Of a stretch of 64,000 bases of DNA, positions 10,007 through 19,694 are shown piece after piece. The position numbers were made by a program, and so were the translations under genes. Position 1 is the stretch's first letter; the number at the start of each line of letters is the position of its first letter. The DNA is from CAVSLM01 sp963728895 (GTDB lineage: Bacteria; Pseudomonadota; Gammaproteobacteria; JBBQDK01): NCBI GenBank assembly GCA_963728895.1, contig CAVSLM010000011.1, positions 124,001 to 188,000 of the forward strand, read 5' to 3'. The notes beneath the pieces are model-generated. The model saw only the letters and a list, made by a program, of their open reading frames with translations, did no database searches and had not been told where the DNA came from.

Positions 10007-10414
10007 CTAGAACTGCCCGGTGCGCAGGAGCACCAGCGTGCAGGCGTGGAAATGCTCCACATGATGGGTGTGCAGCTGCGCTTCCAGCTCGGGCGATTCG
10101 GTGCCGGGGTTGAGAATCACCCGCCCGGGATGCAGGGCAACAATGTCGGATGCCAGCTCGCGGCTGCGCTCCGGACCGACATACAGGGTCAGGGTGTGGA
10201 CCGGATCGCGAATCTCGCACAGCCGCCGAATCGCCGGCAAGCCCTCGATTTCGCGGATGCTCGGGTGCACGGGTATGACCCGGTAGCCCCGCTCCTTCAG
10301 AAGCCGCAACGCCTGGTTGGCGTAGCGGGCCGGCTTGGGACTCGCGCCGAGCACCACCACCCGATGCTCGGCGGGGGTTTGCGGCCAGTCGTGGCGGTGT
10401 GCGGGTCGATGCAT
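10007..10414 (-). CDS. CoA-binding domain protein (YccU-like)
   Basis: A 135-residue single Rossmann domain with the start of a CoA-binding fold (VVVLGASPKPARYANQA), the strand RVIPVHPS and the later VILNPGTES, as in YccU/succinyl-CoA synthetase alpha-like proteins. ATG 10414 is preceded by AGGAG at a slightly long spacing. YccU-type proteins bind CoA but their role is undefined. The normally conserved P-V-x-P segment reads VIPVHPSIREIEGLPA. The gene ends inside the palindromic repeat. Confidence 0.8.
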   Translation of the reverse strand: MHRPAHRHDWPQTPAEHRVVVLGASPKPARYANQALRLLKERGYRVIPVHPSIREIEGLPAIRRLCEIRDPVHTLTLYVGPERSRELASDIVALHPGRVILNPGTESPELEAQLHTHHVEHFHACTLVLLRTGQF

Positions 10415-10810
10415 GGTTGCGCACGCTCCTGCCTCATTGTGCCGCTTCGCGGGTCCGCGTTCCAGCGGCCGGCTGCAGGCGGAACCCGGGTTCTGGAAAA
10501 CGGTCCGGGGCGCGCCTATCCTCAGGGAGTTTCTTCTGTGCAACATGCGATCCGGCAGGCGCAACAGGCAGACCCTTGCGCAGGCGCAAGCCCTGCGTTG
10601 TGACTACCCGGCGCGTGGGGAGCGCAGCGTGCTCGAGCCTGGCAGTGGGGCGACGTTGCGGCCTGCCCTGACCCAATGTGACGATGCAGCGTGGCCCGGG
10701 CCCCTCATGGGCGGCATTCCTTTGCACACCGAAGGTGCCCGGCCGGCAGGAGACGGCGTATCTTCCGTCCCGTCCGCCGCCACCCGCGTGTCCCACCACG
10801 GCGCATTGCG
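10415..10810. other. Intergenic region, no recognised feature
   Basis: About 396 bases between the divergently transcribed CoA-binding gene and the THEP1 gene. Open frames here are short and lack codon-use support. No clear promoter pair, RNA or repeat was seen; it must hold both promoters. Confidence 0.4.
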
Positions 10811-11365
10811 GTGAGCACCAATCCTGATCGGCCGGTTCTGCTCCTCACCGGTGCCCCCGGCGTCGGCAAGACCACGGTGCTCGATCGCGTGGCGATCGGG
10901 CTCGCCGGTCTGCACCTCGGCGGCTTTCTCACCGAGGAGATCCGCGAAGCCGGCGCGCGCTCGGGCTTTCGACTGCGCACCTTTACAGGAGAGACCCGCA
11001 CCATCGCCCATACCCGGCTGCCGGGCCCGCGTCACGTCGGCAAGTACGGCGTTGACGTCGCGTCGCTGGACGCCGTGGCGCAGCGGGCACTCGCCTCCGA
11101 TGCCTCCGTAGCCGCTTTTCTCGTCGATGAGATCGGCAAGATGGAATGCCATTCCGCGGTGTTCGTCACCGCAATGACGACGCTGCTCGGCGCCGGACGG
11201 CCGCTGGTCGCGACCGTCGCACGTAGCGGCGAGGGGCTGATCGCACGCGCCAAACGTCTTCCGTCGGCCGAGCTCTGGGAAGTTTCGTGGGGCAACCGTG
11301 ACACCCTGCCGCAGCTGGTGCTGGACTGGCTGCAGGTACACTGGGGCGTGGTGCCGCGCGGCTGA
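10811..11365 (+). CDS. THEP1-family nucleoside-triphosphatase
   Basis: A 184-residue P-loop protein. With the GTG start at 10811 the Walker A GAPGVGKT falls at residues 14-21, the usual position for THEP1 proteins. The Walker B-like FLVDEIGKMEC and the GGFLTEEIRE segment after the first helix are hallmarks of this family (NTPase_1), which hydrolyses NTPs and may act on nucleic-acid metabolism. An upstream frame extends to 10691 but is Arg-rich and unlike coding sequence. The ribosome site is weak. Confidence 0.8.
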   Translation: MSTNPDRPVLLLTGAPGVGKTTVLDRVAIGLAGLHLGGFLTEEIREAGARSGFRLRTFTGETRTIAHTRLPGPRHVGKYGVDVASLDAVAQRALASDASVAAFLVDEIGKMECHSAVFVTAMTTLLGAGRPLVATVARSGEGLIARAKRLPSAELWEVSWGNRDTLPQLVLDWLQVHWGVVPRG

Positions 11366-11377
11366 TCCGCAGGGCTC

Positions 11378-11416
11378 AGCCGGGCCAGCCGCTGGCCGAC
11401 CGGTGAGATATGCCGG
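11378..11416. repeat. Dispersed palindromic repeat, copy C
   Basis: Contains GGCCAGC-C-GCTGGCC (11384-11398) next to CCGGTGAGATATGCCGG, related to the other copies. It lies just after the THEP1 stop and before the convergent pdxH stop, so it may act as a two-way terminator. Confidence 0.55.
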
Positions 11417-11422
11417 CTCGGT

Positions 11423-12067
11423 TCAAGGTGCGAGACGTTGCACCTGCCACTGGCCTGCGGTGTCACGCCGGAAGAGGAAGCGGTCGTGCAGGCGGCTCTC
11501 GCGCGCCTGCCAGAACTCCACCGTCTGCGGTGCCACGCGGAAGCCCCCCCAGTGCGACGGCAGCGGGATCTCGCCCTGGGCGAACTTGCGCCTCATCTCG
11601 TCGAACTTGATCTCCAGCAGCGCGCGCGAAGTGATGACCTGGCTTTGCGGCGAGGCCCAGGCACCGATCTGACTGCCGCGTGGGCGCGTTGCGAAGTATT
11701 TGACGGACTCGGCGAGCGGCACGCGCGCGGCCGTACCGGTGATGTTTACCTGTCGGCCCAGTGCGACCCAGGGAAAGGACAGCGCCACCCGCTCGTTGGC
11801 GGCGATGTCTCTGGCCTTGCGGCTCTCGTAGTTGGTGAAGAACACGAAGCCGCGCTCGTCGTAGAGCTTGAGCAGTACGGTGCGTATCCAGGGCTGCCCG
11901 GTGTCGGCCACCGTGGCGAGGCTCATGGCGTTGGGCTCGGCGATGCCCGACTCGACGGCCTGCGTGAACCAGCGTTCGAACTGGTGGAAGGGATCCGCGG
12001 CCAGACTGGCGCGCGCAAGGCCCAGCGACATCCATTCGCTGCGCAGCTCCGCGGCGCGGGTGCTCAT
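11423..12067 (-). CDS. pdxH: Pyridoxamine/pyridoxine 5'-phosphate oxidase
   Basis: A 214-residue flavoprotein oxidising PNP/PMP to pyridoxal phosphate with FMN and O2. Recognised from DPFHQFERWF near the N-terminus, the FMN/PLP region (RTVLLKLYDERGFVFFTN, YESRKARDIA), RQVNITGTA, SRPRGSQIGAW-like ATRPRGSQIGAWAS, and the C-terminal ending REGRLHDR-type (RESRLHDRFLFRR) and WQVQRLAP. Length equals E. coli PdxH. ATG 12067 is the likely start; an in-frame GTG lies 12 codons upstream. It follows the ABC-F gene by 25 bases. Confidence 0.93.
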   Translation of the reverse strand: MSTRAAELRSEWMSLGLARASLAADPFHQFERWFTQAVESGIAEPNAMSLATVADTGQPWIRTVLLKLYDERGFVFFTNYESRKARDIAANERVALSFPWVALGRQVNITGTAARVPLAESVKYFATRPRGSQIGAWASPQSQVITSRALLEIKFDEMRRKFAQGEIPLPSHWGGFRVAPQTVEFWQARESRLHDRFLFRRDTAGQWQVQRLAP

Positions 12068-12092
12068 GGGCGCGCTTCGATGCGCATGCGTG

Positions 12093-13992
<1,900 letters not shown>

Positions 13993-14269
13993 GGGGGCCA
14001 TTGTACCGTTTCGCACGCCCGGGCGGACGCTCCGCGAATGTCGCGGCCGTCGTGCAGCGCTCAGGCGCCGTAATACCGGCAACGGCAGATTCATCGCGGG
14101 CATGGGCGCGCGTCGTTACCGGCGCGTGACTTTGCGCCGCCGCGCGGATATGGTGCTCTCGGCGGCGCCGCTTGGTGCCGGCGTCGCAGCGTATGACCCG
14201 GCGCGTGTCATGGCTGCCGGGCGGTCATCGAGTCGGAAGTGGGCGACGATCCGCAGGAGGGATGGTGCA

Positions 14270-15181
14270 ATGGTCGAGATCAAGAGCGGAAAAACCGGTG
14301 CGGTGCTGCGTACCATCGATGCCGACACACTGGCGGGCGCGGACCTGCGGGATGACGATTTGCGCGGCGCCAGTCTTGCAGGGGCCGACCTGCACGGGGC
14401 GCGCCTGGAGGAGGCCAACCTTGCCGGGGCCGATCTTACCGGGGCGGACCTGCGCGACGCGCATCTTTCGGGGGCGCACCTGGAGCGGGCGGTGCTCTAC
14501 CGGGCAAACCTGAACGGTGCGAAGTTCAGCACCGGGCGCACCGGGAGCGGCGCGGTGCTGGCCGGTGCGGATCTGCGCGAGGTGCAGGCGATGGGCTGCG
14601 ATCTGCGCTACGCCGACCTGCACGAAGCCGATCTCACCCGGGCCGTGCTGACCGGCAGCAACCTGGACAATGCGCAGCTCGCGAGGGCCCGCCTGGTGGA
14701 TGCCGTGCTCATTTCGGCGCTGCTCATGGACAGCAACTGCCGCAGCGCCGACCTGACGCGCGCCGATCTTTGCGGCACCCGGATGAACGGGGCACTGATG
14801 GTCGAGGCGCGCCTCGACAGTGCGAAGCTGGGAGGAATGGACTGCCACCCTGCCGCATGCAATCTCACCAACTTCCGCGCCGCCTGCATGGTCGGCGCGG
14901 ATCTGCGGCGGGTTTCCTTCTGGGATGCGAATCTGCGGGATGCCGACCTTACCGGGGCCGACCTGCGCGAAGCCTCGATGTGGCAGGCCAATCTGCGCAA
15001 TGCCAATCTCACCCGCGCCAACTGCGCGCGGGCCGACATGCGCGCGGCGATCCTGCGCCACGCCAACGTGACCGATGCCGACTTTGCCGGCGTGGACCTG
15101 TTGAGCACGGAGGTGATGCTCGCCAACTTCTCCAAGGCGCGCAACGTCGAAATGCCGGAGTTCAAGCATGACGTGCGTTAG
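14270..15181 (+). CDS. Pentapeptide-repeat protein
   Basis: A 303-residue protein made almost entirely of A(D/N)Lxx repeats (LAGADLRDDDLRGASLAGAD and many more), which fold as a right-handed quadrilateral beta-helix. A short non-repeat N-terminus (MVEIKSGKTGAVLRTIDAD) precedes it. AGGAGG sits 9 bases before ATG 14270. One repeat block is interrupted around FSTGRTGSGAVL and another near MDCHPAACNL. Such proteins may mimic DNA or act as scaffolds; no partner is indicated here. Confidence 0.85.
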   Translation: MVEIKSGKTGAVLRTIDADTLAGADLRDDDLRGASLAGADLHGARLEEANLAGADLTGADLRDAHLSGAHLERAVLYRANLNGAKFSTGRTGSGAVLAGADLREVQAMGCDLRYADLHEADLTRAVLTGSNLDNAQLARARLVDAVLISALLMDSNCRSADLTRADLCGTRMNGALMVEARLDSAKLGGMDCHPAACNLTNFRAACMVGADLRRVSFWDANLRDADLTGADLREASMWQANLRNANLTRANCARADMRAAILRHANVTDADFAGVDLLSTEVMLANFSKARNVEMPEFKHDVR

Positions 15182-15189
15182 CCCGGCGC

Positions 15190-16131
15190 TCAGGACGGCT
15201 CGCCGGCGGGCGCGCGTAACGCCTCGAGCGCGTGGCGCAGGCTATCCAGGCGGGGCAGCTCGCGCGCGCCGATCTCCTCGATGATGCTGCGGTAGGCGGG
15301 TACCGCGGCGCCCCCCACCAGCACCGGCAACTGCGACGGCAGTGCCCGGCGCAGCCAGCGCAGCTCCTCGCCCATGCGCGGGTCGTCGGAGGGATAGATG
15401 ATGCTGAGCCCGACCGCGCGCGCGCCGCTGCGGGTGACCGCCGCGGCGATGTCCGCCGCGGGCGTGCTTGGACCGAGATGGAGCGCGCTCCAGCCTTCGG
15501 TTTCGGCGATGACGGCGGCCATCAGCGCGCCCAGCTCATGCCCTTGCCCCGATGGCGTAGTGAACACGATCACCGGTCCCTGAGTGCCCATGTGACTGAT
15601 GCCGCGCAAGTGCCCGAGGAAGGTGCGCACATGGGCGCTCGCGAAATGCTCCTGGCCGATACGCAGCGTCCCGGCGCGCCAGCACTCGCCAATGTCGTGC
15701 AAGAACGGCGTCACGACGTCGTCGAGCAGTACGGGAATGCCAAAGGCGACCGCCGCGCGTGCCAGAGCATCGTCCATCGCCACGGGATCCATGTCGTCCA
15801 GCGCCTGCCGGCAGGCACGCAGGTGCTCGCGGGCCGAAGTGGGTGCCGCGGCTTCCGTACCCGGGCCGGCGGCGATCTGGTCCTCCAACACCAGCGCCCG
15901 CAGCGCCTCCGGGCTCAGCTGCGCCACGTCGCCGATCCGCCGCCCCGCCTGGGACGCGCGGCGCAGCAGCAGCAGGCGTTCCACCTCTGCGTCCGAGTAC
16001 AGACGCCTGCTGGTGGCCGAGCGCTGGGGCGAGACCGCCTGATAGCGCCGCTCCCACACCCGGATCACGTCGGCACTGAGGCCGGTGCGCCGCGCCACTA
16101 CCTGGATGGGATGTTTGGGTTGATTGCTCAT
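15190..16131 (-). CDS. MerR-family regulator with cobalamin-binding (CarH/LitR-like) sensor
   Basis: A 313-residue protein. Residues 8-70 form a MerR helix-turn-helix (IQVVARRTGLSADVIRVWERRY). Residues about 100-185 form a B12-cap domain with W151-x9-E161-H162, the motif that caps adenosylcobalamin in CarH. Residues 187-300 form the Rossmann-like B12-binding domain with GQGHELG (His198 as candidate lower ligand), LHLGPSTP and VLVGGAAVP. CarH/LitR proteins repress in the dark and release DNA on light-driven loss of the Co-C bond. Start ATG 16131 chosen; the frame extends to 16215. It lies 87 bases downstream of the MBL gene on the same strand. Confidence 0.85.
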   Translation of the reverse strand: MSNQPKHPIQVVARRTGLSADVIRVWERRYQAVSPQRSATSRRLYSDAEVERLLLLRRASQAGRRIGDVAQLSPEALRALVLEDQIAAGPGTEAAAPTSAREHLRACRQALDDMDPVAMDDALARAAVAFGIPVLLDDVVTPFLHDIGECWRAGTLRIGQEHFASAHVRTFLGHLRGISHMGTQGPVIVFTTPSGQGHELGALMAAVIAETEGWSALHLGPSTPAADIAAAVTRSGARAVGLSIIYPSDDPRMGEELRWLRRALPSQLPVLVGGAAVPAYRSIIEEIGARELPRLDSLRHALEALRAPAGEPS

Positions 16132-16218
16132 GCTGACCCAGACCGACAAACCCTGCGCCAGGGTAGCGAAGTGTTGTACATACGTCCAGGAACAAAGGTG
16201 GGCGGACAGGGACATGGG

Positions 16219-17259
16219 CTAACCCTGGGTTCCCTTCTGGTTGGCTGCGGCGCGGTCGCGGAAGGCCGCCTCGGCTTCCTGCCCAAGCTCGCCTTGGGCA
16301 TCGCCGTAGCGCGCCGAGTAGTGCATGGGCACCATGCGGCGTACCCGCGCCTGGCGTGCCAGCATTCCGGCCTGGCGCGCGGTGAGATGTCGCGTTGCCC
16401 TGGCGCGCGCGAGGTCGGCTTCCAGAAACACGGTCTCGATGAACAACAGATCGGCGTCGCGGGCGAGATCGACGATGCGCTGCGCGTTTGCGGAGCTGTA
16501 CGCGGCATCGACCACGAAGGCGATCTTCTGACCGGGAACGATACGCAGCACCTCGGCACGCAACGTTCCCAGGGACAGCTCGCGCCTGTGGACGCCTTGC
16601 CCATCCCGCCATTCGATTCGTACCGCCTGATCTTCGGGCGCCCCGTTCAGCACGGCTTGTTTGAGCTGGCCCAGCCAGGGACCGGTGGGCAGACCCAGCT
16701 CCTGCAGCCGGTTCTTCCATACGTTGACATGACGGCGTTCCTCCAGCGCGAAGCCCAGGCTGGGGATGTGATGGTCGAGCTCCACTGCGCGGATACGAAA
16801 TGCCGTTTCCTCGACCAGCGTTCCGTCGTGGATCACGGGAGGGGCGAGATCGCGGCGGCGGAAGCGTTCCCGGCAGTGGAACTCGGCGCTTGCCACCGCC
16901 CCCGCAGCACACCACTCGTGTACCACCACGGTGAAGTCGGTGGGGTAGTGCTCGACCAGATTCCAGGTGTAGGCGCCGAGCTTGTGCTCGACCTGGGTGG
17001 TGAGCCCCGGCGGACCGTACAGGTTCAGGCGCCGTTCGCGTCCGAGACACACCCGCAGCACGCGGTCGAAGCCCATGAAGTGGTCCATATGGGTATGGGA
17101 AATGAAGGCATGGCTGACACGCAGGATATTGCGCGTGGCGAGCGGCACGAGGTCGCCGAGATCGAACAGCAGCGCACGCCGCTCGAAGAGGAAATCCACG
17201 TACACCACCGGGTCGCCCTGCGCCCCGTTCACCAGCCGCGCCTGAAATGTCGGCCGCAT
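16219..17259 (-). CDS. MBL-fold hydrolase, RNase Z-like
   Basis: A 346-residue metallo-beta-lactamase-fold protein with SHTHMDH (54-60), a later FVVDAAYSS and IETVFLEADLARA, and the C-terminal VPMHYSARY. The arrangement resembles the RNase Z/ElaC branch, including the FDLGD motif before the His motif. The family includes tRNA 3'-processing enzymes and other hydrolases; this longer version, with a middle insert (WKNRLQELGLPTGPW), may not process tRNA. Upstream of the B12-MerR gene in the same direction, so probably co-transcribed. Confidence 0.8.
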   Translation of the reverse strand: MRPTFQARLVNGAQGDPVVYVDFLFERRALLFDLGDLVPLATRNILRVSHAFISHTHMDHFMGFDRVLRVCLGRERRLNLYGPPGLTTQVEHKLGAYTWNLVEHYPTDFTVVVHEWCAAGAVASAEFHCRERFRRRDLAPPVIHDGTLVEETAFRIRAVELDHHIPSLGFALEERRHVNVWKNRLQELGLPTGPWLGQLKQAVLNGAPEDQAVRIEWRDGQGVHRRELSLGTLRAEVLRIVPGQKIAFVVDAAYSSANAQRIVDLARDADLLFIETVFLEADLARARATRHLTARQAGMLARQARVRRMVPMHYSARYGDAQGELGQEAEAAFRDRAAANQKGTQG

Positions 17260-17439
17260 CGCCGCGTGTGGCGCGTCCGGTCAAGCCGGACGCCGCCCCC
17301 ATGCTGCGTACGGCGCATCCATCGCCGGGAGCTGTACGGCGTAGCGGTCGTCCGGAACGCACCGCAGGCGCGCACCGTCCCTGTGCCGGAGCCCCACCCC
17401 GCAGGCCCGAGAAAACACGGCTGCCGGCGCTTTCAAGGT

Positions 17440-17787
17440 TCAGTTCCGCTGCTGGCAATTCGGGCAGCAGGCGCCGCGTCTGACCGCGGCGATGCGCGTG
17501 ATGGAGTCAGTGCAGCGCGGGCAGCGCGCGCCGGCACGGCGGTGGGACGTAAGCCAGGTGCGCGGCAACCGTGACCGATCGGCTTTGCGCTCGATGTCCT
17601 TGTCCGGCAGCTTGCCGTGGCGGCGGGTGGCGACGAAGTCGCGGTCGACCAGCTCCACCTGTAGCCGGCGTACGCTGAGCGTGCCGAGCACTCTGCGCTG
17701 TCGGACGCCGACGGCGGCGATGCGCCGGCGCGGAAATACCGGGTCCAGGCGACGGCGGAACACTTCAACATCGGGCAGCTCGGGCAA
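17440..17787 (-). pseudogene. Fpg/MutM-like DNA glycosylase remnant with internal deletion
   Basis: From TTG 17787 the frame reads PELPDVEVFRRRL, the catalytic Pro/Glu N-terminus of formamidopyrimidine-DNA glycosylases. After about 55 residues (to VATRRHGKL) it jumps to a C-terminal zinc finger (CPRCTDSI, then GACCPNCQQRN). The family is about 270 residues; this chain would be 115, lacking most of the N-domain and the helix-two-turn-helix. The frame is open, so the deletion is in frame and the gene could still make a small protein, but it cannot be a functional glycosylase. A repeat copy lies just upstream. Confidence 0.65.
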
Positions 17788-17804
17788 GGGCCAAGCGCCA
17801 AGTC

Positions 17805-17870
17805 TAGACCGGAAATCCCACCAGCCTCCTGGGCGCTGGCGGAATTCACAGCCGTCCGGGCGCCGGGCTG
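17805..17870. repeat. Dispersed palindromic repeat, copy D
   Basis: TAGACCGGAAATCCCACCAG, then CTGGGCGCTGGCGGAATTCAC and a GC-rich arm. Closest to the copy at 26209. It sits immediately upstream of the truncated fpg start. The rest of 17871-18054 shows no gene. Confidence 0.6.
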
Positions 17871-18054
17871 GAGCAGCGTGGGATTCTTCGTCTTCCTTGG
17901 GCTCGCCACCGTGTTTGATGTAGGTCGACGGCGGGCGCGCGGGAGCCTGGGTGCACGGCGGATCTGCGCGCTTGATCGGTGGCCCCGCGCCGCCCATCAT
18001 TGGGGCACCGGGTACATCCGCCGTTCCAGGCTTCAGGCTTTGCGGAGGTCGATC

Positions 18055-18321
18055 ATGGCGCAGGCGCAGCTATCGGTGCAGGTCAGCTGTCATGCCGGCT
18101 ACCAGGGAGAGCAGACCCCACGGCGTTTTGCGCTCGGGCGGCGCGAGCGGGAGATCGTCGAGGTCATCGACCGCTGGCTGGACCCGCGCCACTGCTATTT
18201 CAAGGTGCGCGCCGATGACGGGGGGATTTACATCCTGCGCCACGACGTCGACAGCGCGCAGTGGGAGCTGACGCTCTTCGACAGCGGTGACCGGCCGGAG
18301 ACACGTCTTTCCTCCACCTGA
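18055..18321 (+). CDS. Small conserved hypothetical protein (88 aa)
   Basis: MAQAQLSVQVSCHAGYQGEQ start with GGAGG six bases upstream of ATG 18055. The centre reads IVEVIDRWLDPRHCYFKVRA followed by IYILRHD, a compact alpha/beta-like soluble protein seen next to metabolic genes in several proteobacteria as far as I recall; function unknown. No signal peptide or membrane segment. It precedes the thioredoxin-like gene by 98 bases in the same direction. Confidence 0.6.
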   Translation: MAQAQLSVQVSCHAGYQGEQTPRRFALGRREREIVEVIDRWLDPRHCYFKVRADDGGIYILRHDVDSAQWELTLFDSGDRPETRLSST

Positions 18322-18419
18322 GCGCCACTCTCCGGGACGGCCCCGGCAATGCCCGCGGTTGAACTTGTGCTCGTGTGTCCCAACATCCGGGGAGAGTGAA
18401 TTTCAGGACTACGCATTCC

Positions 18420-19283
18420 ATGACCGACTCCCCCTACATCTTCGAAGCTACGCAGCAGAACTTCGGGCAGGTGGTGCTGGAGGCCTCGCGCCGCGTTCCC
18501 GTGGTGGTGGACTTCTGGGCCGCCTGGTGTGCTCCCTGCCGCATGCTGATGCCGGTGCTGGCCGAGCTGGCCGAGGCTTATGCGGGCAAGTTCGTGCTTG
18601 CCAAGGTCAACACCGAGGAGCAGCAGGAGCTCGCCCGGCAATATGCGATCCGCAGCCTGCCCACGGTGAAGATCTTCCGGGACGGGAAAGTGGTCGACGA
18701 ATTCCTGGGTGCACAGCCGGCGTCGGTGATCCGCGACATCCTCGAGCGGCACATCGCGCGTGCCTCCGATCCCTTGCGACTTGCGGCACTGCAGGCCCTG
18801 GAGGGGGGCGATGGGGCGCGCGCCGTGGAGCTGATGCGTCAGGCCGTGGAGACCGATCCGGAGCGTGCCGAGCTGCGGCTCGACCTTGCCGCGCTGCAGC
18901 TCGATGCAGGCGGTCCCGACGCCGCGGAGGAAGTCCTCAGGAGTCTGCCCGCACCCATGCAACAGGATGCCGGTGCCAAGCGCCTGCGCGCCCGCATCCG
19001 TTTCGCCCGCGCGCTGCGCGCGGCGCCCGACGCCGCGACCCTCGAGCGTCGGGTGAGCACCGATCCCGACGATCTGAAGGCGCGCTATCAACTTGCCGCC
19101 CGCGATGTGATGGCCGGCGATTATGCCGCCGCCATGGAGCAGCTGTTCCAGATCATGCAGCGCGACCGCAGCTTCGAGGACGATCTGGGACGTGAGGGTT
19201 TGCTCGCGGTCTTCGAGTTGCTTGGGAACAGTGGCGAGCTGGTCAACCGTTACCGCCGCAGGATGGCGGCGACGATGTACTGA
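18420..19283 (+). CDS. Thioredoxin-domain co-chaperone (CnoX/YbbN-like)
   Basis: A 287-residue protein: thioredoxin domain (1-110) with WCAPC (Cys37, Cys40) and the cis-Pro in SLPTVKIF, followed by tetratricopeptide-like helical repeats to the C-terminus (DPERAELRLDLAALQLDAGG, DPDDLKARYQLAARDVMAGD). This is the YbbN/CnoX layout; CnoX protects clients from oxidation and passes them to GroEL. E. coli has SQHC in the active site; here the full CAPC suggests redox activity, as in alphaproteobacterial CnoX. ATG 18420 is preferred; an upstream GTG at 18375 is in frame. Confidence 0.85.
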   Translation: MTDSPYIFEATQQNFGQVVLEASRRVPVVVDFWAAWCAPCRMLMPVLAELAEAYAGKFVLAKVNTEEQQELARQYAIRSLPTVKIFRDGKVVDEFLGAQPASVIRDILERHIARASDPLRLAALQALEGGDGARAVELMRQAVETDPERAELRLDLAALQLDAGGPDAAEEVLRSLPAPMQQDAGAKRLRARIRFARALRAAPDAATLERRVSTDPDDLKARYQLAARDVMAGDYAAAMEQLFQIMQRDRSFEDDLGREGLLAVFELLGNSGELVNRYRRRMAATMY

Positions 19284-19506
19284 TTCCCCGGGCATCTGCT
19301 TGCGACCCGCAAGATTTCCCGCCGTCGCTCTGCTGCCGTCCTCGGGGCGGCGAACGAGACCCAGGCGTGCGACAACGGCGCGATGTGACGCAGTCGGCCC
19401 CAGCCGCCGGTTGCGCCGTGATACATGTGAACGCCGGGTGATCCCGCTGAAGCGTCGGATTGCCCGCTACACTTCCCTCCAGGAGCAACCCTCGCTCCAA
19501 TCCTTG

Positions 19507-19534
19507 GGCCGGGCCCTCCCCCGGCCTCTTTTTT
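19507..19534 (+). terminator. Rho-independent terminator
   Basis: Stem GGCCGGG/CCCGGCC (19507-19513 with 19520-19526), six-base loop, then TCTTTTTT. It is 220 bases downstream of the cnoX-like stop, so it ends that transcript or an unannotated short RNA. The interval 19284-19694 otherwise holds no gene; TATACT at 19659-19664 may be the -10 of the next gene, but no good -35 is seen. Confidence 0.75.
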
Positions 19535-19694
19535 CCGGTGGCGTGATGTAGAAAGTGGGGGGGCCGTCGGGCTCCCCTCGTGGGTCGCCGCCGGACACGA
19601 CCCCGGGGATCGCGGCCCCGAGGCTTCCCCTTCCACATCGACTGCTCGTCTCGATGCCTATACTCGGGTCTCATTTGCTCGCTGGAGGCAGCCC

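Noticed and set aside
10691..10810. ATG start of the THEP1 gene at 10691
   Set aside because: The added 40 residues are Arg/Pro-rich and would displace the Walker A motif from its usual place.
16165..16185. Possible CarH/LitR operator (GTTGTACATAC) upstream of the MerR gene
   Set aside because: Only one half-site is visible; not enough to call an operator.
16140..16215. An upstream start for the MerR gene
   Set aside because: The extra residues (MSLSAHLCSWTYVQ) are unlike MerR N-termini; homology begins at ATG 16131.
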